In this document: positions 60,605-64,000 of the stretch, piece by piece
Layout of the letters: the number at the start of each line of letters is the position of its first letter
Numbering within the stretch: position 1 is the first letter of the stretch
The notes under the pieces: generated by a model
The model's input: only the letters and a program-made list of their open reading frames with translations
The model's database searches: none
What the model was told of the DNA's origin: nothing
Program-made: the position numbers and the translations under genes
Origin: Bacteroidota bacterium
Lineage (GTDB): Bacteria > Bacteroidota > Bacteroidia > Cytophagales > Cyclobacteriaceae
DNA: 64,000 nucleotides
Direction: 5' to 3'
Assembly (NCBI GenBank): GCA_018266435.1
Contig: JAFEAL010000003.1
Span: 124,001 to 188,000 of the forward strand

Positions 60605-63058
60605 TCATCCCCGCTTCAACGATTGCACGGGATTCACAATCGCTGCTTTGATGGATTGGTAGCTCACCGTGAGCCAGGCAATGAGCAGGGCAACAAGTCC
60701 TGCAGACAGAAACACACCAACCCCCAGTTCGATCCGGTAAGCAAAACCACTCAGCCATTGGTTCATCAGCCACCATGCCATCGGCACAGAAAAAATAAAA
60801 GCCAGAAAAACCAACCCGGTAAAATCTTTTGAGAGCAAAACAATCACTTGCCCAACGGATGAGCCCAACACTTTTCTGATTCCGATTTCTTTGGTGCGTA
60901 AACTGGCGGTATAAGCCGATAACCCAAACAAACCCACACAAGCGATAATGATGGCTAAACCTGAAAATACTGAATACATTTTCTCTGATCGCCTTTCTTC
61001 GGCATAGCCCTGTTCTAAATTTTTATCTAAGTATTCATAATGGAAGGGCCGCTCAGGAGCCAGTTCTTTCCATTTGCTTTCAAGTTGGGCAACCACCGCC
61101 TGATTTTCAGATTTTACTTTAACCGAGATAAATCCAAGAGGTGTGTTTTTTCCAAACACTTCACGGCTGAACATCACCAACGGAGTAATTTCATCGCGCA
61201 GTGATTGAAAATGAAAATTTTTAACCACGCCAATAACGGTAAAAAGACGCTGTTTGCGGTTAGCAGAATCGCCCTGAAATAGATCGTTATTGGAAAGCAA
61301 TTTGCCTACCGGATCAGTAAGACCAATGGTTTTTACAGCCGATTCATTCAACAGAATATGCAGCGAATCGGTGCTTTCTTTACTGAACATTCTACCCTCT
61401 TTCAAATTGAATTTTATCAATTCGGCAAAATCATCGTCAAGCACCATTGATTTTACCGTAAGCACTTCATCACTTCCATGAGGCCGAAACATTAGGCCAA
61501 ATACATCATCGCGGTTTCCTACGCGCGCACTTGTTGCACCCACGGCCACAACATCTGGCATTTTCCTGATTTCGTTTTTAAACGCTTCTGTATTTTTCCC
61601 TAAAGCAAAGGCCTTATCAATTATTACAATCTGTTCTTTATTGAATCCTAAGTCTTTTTTTCTGATAAACTCCATCTGGCGGCTTACCACCAGTGTGCTG
61701 ATGATGAGTACAATGGAAATCATGAACTGAAAGACCACCAAGCCATTGCGCAGCCAACTGCCTTTTGTGCCGGAAGTAAAATTGCCTTTCATGACAACCA
61801 CCGGATTAAAACCGGATAATACAAACGCAGGATATAACCCGGCCAAAAGCCCCACCACAATGAATGACAGAATCAAGCCAATCACAAACTCTATACTCAA
61901 TGAGAAATGCAGGTTTTTTTCAACAAGCGTGTTGAACGATGGAAGAAACAGGTAGGCTATGGCCACAGCCAGCAACGTTCCCACCAGTGAGAGCAGTAAT
62001 GCTTCAGTCAGGAATTGCATGACTAATTGATTTCTGAGTGAACCCATTACTTTACGCACTCCCACTTCGCGTGCGCGCTCGGCAGATCGGGCTGTTGATA
62101 GGTTCATAAAATTGATGCATGCTATAACGAGGATGAGAATAGCAATGAAGATAAGGGCATAAACATGGGTCCGGTTTCCGCCCGGTGTATTGGTGGCTTC
62201 TATATTTGTTGGATCTAAATGAATAGAGGTCAAAGGCTGTAGAAAATAACGATAGCCATTGCCAGCTTTTTTGTAATCTTCCCACGATTGTTTCAATTCA
62301 CGTTCGATCTGGCCCGAGGCATAGGTGTCAACCATCTTCGAAAATTTTGCTTCCAAATTTTTTGCCGAAGCGCTGGGTTTCAATTTAACGTAAGTGTATG
62401 AATCGAATGATATGAAATTTTCCTGCCTGCGGATCTGTGCGCCTGAAACAGAACATACCGCATCAAAACGCATGTGTGAATTTTCAGGCAAATCAGGGAA
62501 AACACCAGTCACTTTCAGTTCGCCCAGATCACCGGTCAAAACTTTGCCGAGTGGATCATCATTTCCGAAATACCGCTTCGCAGTAGTTGAGGAAATAATT
62601 ACATAGCTGGGCAGTGCCAGTGCTTTTTGTTTGTCGCCTTTTAATAAGCCTACATCAAAAAAATCGAAGAAGGCGGAATCAGCAAAAATAAAATGGCTTT
62701 CTTCAACAGACTTTACATTGCCTTCGCTCATTTTGTACTTGACCGTTACATTGTTGCCGGCACCGAACATGAGGAGTGTATTTTCAACTTCCGGGTAGTC
62801 GCGCTTTACCACATCGGCATAGGAATGAGGAATGGAGGCATAATATGTGGAGTGGTTAGGGTACTTCCTTTCCAGCACCATTTTATAAATTTGGTCAGCC
62901 TGGGGGAAGAACGAATCGTACGACAACTCGAACCGCACGTAAAGAGCAAGAATCAGGCAGGCAGAAATGCTTACGGCCAAGCCTGCAATATTGATAGCGG
63001 TATAAACTTTTTGCTTGAAAAGACTGCGAAGCGCAGTTTTGAGGTAGTTGCGTAGCAT
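60605..63058 (-). CDS. FtsX/MacB-type ABC permease
   Basis: 817 residues, a paralogue of the protein at 7966-10662 without the N-terminal prefix. It begins directly with LRNYLKTALRSLFKQKVYTA before the first helix, then the periplasmic domain, NFMNLSTARSAERAREVGVR, a second half with RTKEIGIRKVLGSS and a final IKAAIVNPVQSLKRG. Eight membrane helices are expected. No ATPase or PadR gene is adjacent; htpG lies upstream on the same strand beyond a terminator. Confidence 0.9.
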   Translation of the reverse strand: MLRNYLKTALRSLFKQKVYTAINIAGLAVSISACLILALYVRFELSYDSFFPQADQIYKMVLERKYPNHSTYYASIPHSYADVVKRDYPEVENTLLMFGAGNNVTVKYKMSEGNVKSVEESHFIFADSAFFDFFDVGLLKGDKQKALALPSYVIISSTTAKRYFGNDDPLGKVLTGDLGELKVTGVFPDLPENSHMRFDAVCSVSGAQIRRQENFISFDSYTYVKLKPSASAKNLEAKFSKMVDTYASGQIERELKQSWEDYKKAGNGYRYFLQPLTSIHLDPTNIEATNTPGGNRTHVYALIFIAILILVIACINFMNLSTARSAERAREVGVRKVMGSLRNQLVMQFLTEALLLSLVGTLLAVAIAYLFLPSFNTLVEKNLHFSLSIEFVIGLILSFIVVGLLAGLYPAFVLSGFNPVVVMKGNFTSGTKGSWLRNGLVVFQFMISIVLIISTLVVSRQMEFIRKKDLGFNKEQIVIIDKAFALGKNTEAFKNEIRKMPDVVAVGATSARVGNRDDVFGLMFRPHGSDEVLTVKSMVLDDDFAELIKFNLKEGRMFSKESTDSLHILLNESAVKTIGLTDPVGKLLSNNDLFQGDSANRKQRLFTVIGVVKNFHFQSLRDEITPLVMFSREVFGKNTPLGFISVKVKSENQAVVAQLESKWKELAPERPFHYEYLDKNLEQGYAEERRSEKMYSVFSGLAIIIACVGLFGLSAYTASLRTKEIGIRKVLGSSVGQVIVLLSKDFTGLVFLAFIFSVPMAWWLMNQWLSGFAYRIELGVGVFLSAGLVALLIAWLTVSYQSIKAAIVNPVQSLKRG

Positions 63059-63130
63059 ACACAGGGTAAGATAAGGTGGTGAGATCTTTTGTTCTAACCA
63101 ATACTCAAATTACCCAAAAAAGTTGCACAG

Positions 63131-63152
63131 AAAAAGGCTTTTTTTAAGCCTT
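63131..63152 (-). terminator. Terminator of htpG
   Basis: On the minus strand, AAGGCTT, five A, AAGCCTT and further T form a seven-base hairpin with a short T tail, overlapping the htpG stop codon. Confidence 0.7.
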
Positions 63153-64000
63153 ACGAAACCATCTCCACGCTTCGTTTGATAAAGTTCGTTAGATCAGCCC
63201 CGGTGAGCATGCTCTGTGAAAGCAAGGCCAGATCATAAGCCTGCTTGGCTAATTTTTGCTTTTGCTCATCTGTTTCAGCTTTCAGAATTTTTTGAACGAG
63301 GGCGTGATTTCCGTTGATGGAAACATTGTACGAGTCGGGCATGTTGCCCATGAAGTTCATGCCACCTCCTCCTGTGCGGGCCATGTCTTTCATCCTGCGC
63401 ATCCACTCGCTCATAGTAATGGTTACCGGAAACCCATCAGGCGAAAGAGATTCTACAGACACCGCCATGTTTTTATTGTTGATGGCCGTTTCAAAAACTG
63501 TTTTTACTTTCTCCTCTTCATCTTTATTCAGAACACTTGCGATCTTTTCTTCCTTCTCAATGAGTTTGTCAATGATTTCGCTGTCCACACGCTTGAGTTG
63601 GGTCTTCTCCAGTTTTTGTTCAAGGTGGCTGATGAAGTGGCTATCCACGATTCCATTCATCAACAACACATCATACGACTTTGCTTTGGCTGACTCAATG
63701 AATGAATGTTGCTTGCCTTCATCGGTAGCATAGAGGTAGATGGTGTTCTTGTCTTTATCAATCTGATTGACTTTTACTTTGTCTTCGTATTCTTTCAGTG
63801 TGAAATACCGGCCCTCCACATTCTTTAATAACGAGAACTCTTTTGCTTTTTCATAAAACTTTTCATCGCTGATCATACCATAGCGCACAAACACGCTGAT
63901 GTCATCCCATTTCTTTTCAAATTCTTTGCGATCGCGGATAAACATATCTACCAGCTTGTCGGCTACTTTTTTGGTGATGTGCGAACTGATTTTTTTTACG
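63151..64000 (-). CDS. htpG: Chaperone HtpG (Hsp90), 3' part
   Basis: The C-terminal 283 residues of bacterial Hsp90; the frame is open to the window edge, so the ATPase domain lies outside. The visible part has the middle-domain region ISVFVRYGMISDEKFYEKA, EKAKEFSLLKN-type strand, YLYATDEGKQHSFIESAKAK and the dimerisation end with NGNHALVQKIL and AKQAYDLALLSQSML. The internal ATG at 63945 is not the true start. Members refold and stabilise client proteins in the cytosol. Confidence 0.95.
   Translation of the reverse strand, partial: VKKISSHITKKVADKLVDMFIRDRKEFEKKWDDISVFVRYGMISDEKFYEKAKEFSLLKNVEGRYFTLKEYEDKVKVNQIDKDKNTIYLYATDEGKQHSFIESAKAKSYDVLLMNGIVDSHFISHLEQKLEKTQLKRVDSEIIDKLIEKEEKIASVLNKDEEEKVKTVFETAINNKNMAVSVESLSPDGFPVTITMSEWMRRMKDMARTGGGGMNFMGNMPDSYNVSINGNHALVQKILKAETDEQKQKLAKQAYDLALLSQSMLTGADLTNFIKRSVEMVS

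Noticed and set aside
63256..63733. Two long plus-strand frames antisense to htpG
   Set aside because: Shadow frames of a conserved chaperone gene.
1..64000. tRNA or rRNA genes
   Set aside because: No conserved TPsiC or anticodon-arm patterns and no rRNA-like stretches were seen in the intergenic regions.

Overview
The window comes from a Bacteroidota chromosome, most likely a Cytophagales-type marine or soil bacterium (inference). The evidence is a set of lineage-typical families: a Reg_prop/Y_Y_Y sensor kinase, DUF3857-transglutaminase proteins, DUF6090, an ERM/SPOR-type protein, PadR-linked FtsX permeases, a GH3-family protein next to lptB, and an archaeal-lipid-type UbiA prenyltransferase. 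Start codons are often TTG or GTG, Shine-Dalgarno sites are scarce, and many genes have the Bacteroidota -7 promoter box TAnnTTTG close to the start codon. The DNA is moderately AT-rich and gene-dense. No tRNA, rRNA, CRISPR array, prophage or intact insertion sequence was seen.

Layout. 1-14.1 kb: end of a TPR protein, a large sensor kinase, a small lipoprotein, mqo and fumC (TCA cycle), a PadR-FtsX permease operon, a membrane/coiled-coil/HhH protein, an outer-membrane barrel and radA. 14.1-14.8 kb: a gene-free stretch holding the decayed start of an IS21-type istA transposase. 14.8-26.4 kb: two tandem DUF3857/transglutaminase proteins, an SDR, a SNF2 helicase, a BamA/TamA-like barrel, a convergent response-regulator/kinase pair, an LEA2-type lipoprotein and a 2OG-Fe(II) oxygenase. 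26.5-33.4 kb: TerC, a LETM1-like/TerB-like protein, purE-purK, a second TerB-like protein and feoA-feoB. 33.4-39.3 kb: a 59-residue protein, an ERM/SPOR protein, then a glycine-rich secreted protein abutting recJ-lptB and followed by a GH3 protein. 39.3-45.8 kb: marR-fadN-fadA-fadE, a complete beta-oxidation operon with several palindromes. 45.8-53.2 kb: a DUF6090 protein, an RNA methyltransferase, a MATE exporter, then a run that looks like NAD metabolism (SDR, 2-aminomuconate-semialdehyde-dehydrogenase-like ALDH, PnuC, NadR-type kinase) and a biotinyl-domain protein. 53.2-55.6 kb: a TPP riboswitch with a near-ideal promoter driving a TonB-dependent receptor, presumably for thiamin. 55.6-64 kb: a UbiA prenyltransferase, purN, a tight ctpA-type protease/recO/thioesterase operon, a YdeI/OmdA-like protein, a second FtsX permease and the 3' end of htpG.

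Most genes are conserved housekeeping or envelope functions, and I did not find a clearly new defence or mobile system. The more interesting signals are the TPP-switched receptor, the Bacillus-like gene order of fadNAE under a MarR regulator with palindromic sites, repeated -7 boxes four to six bases from start codons (leaderless-type transcripts), a tiny protein with a distinctive Cys-containing tail, and the tandem transglutaminase-like pair of which one has lost its catalytic residues.
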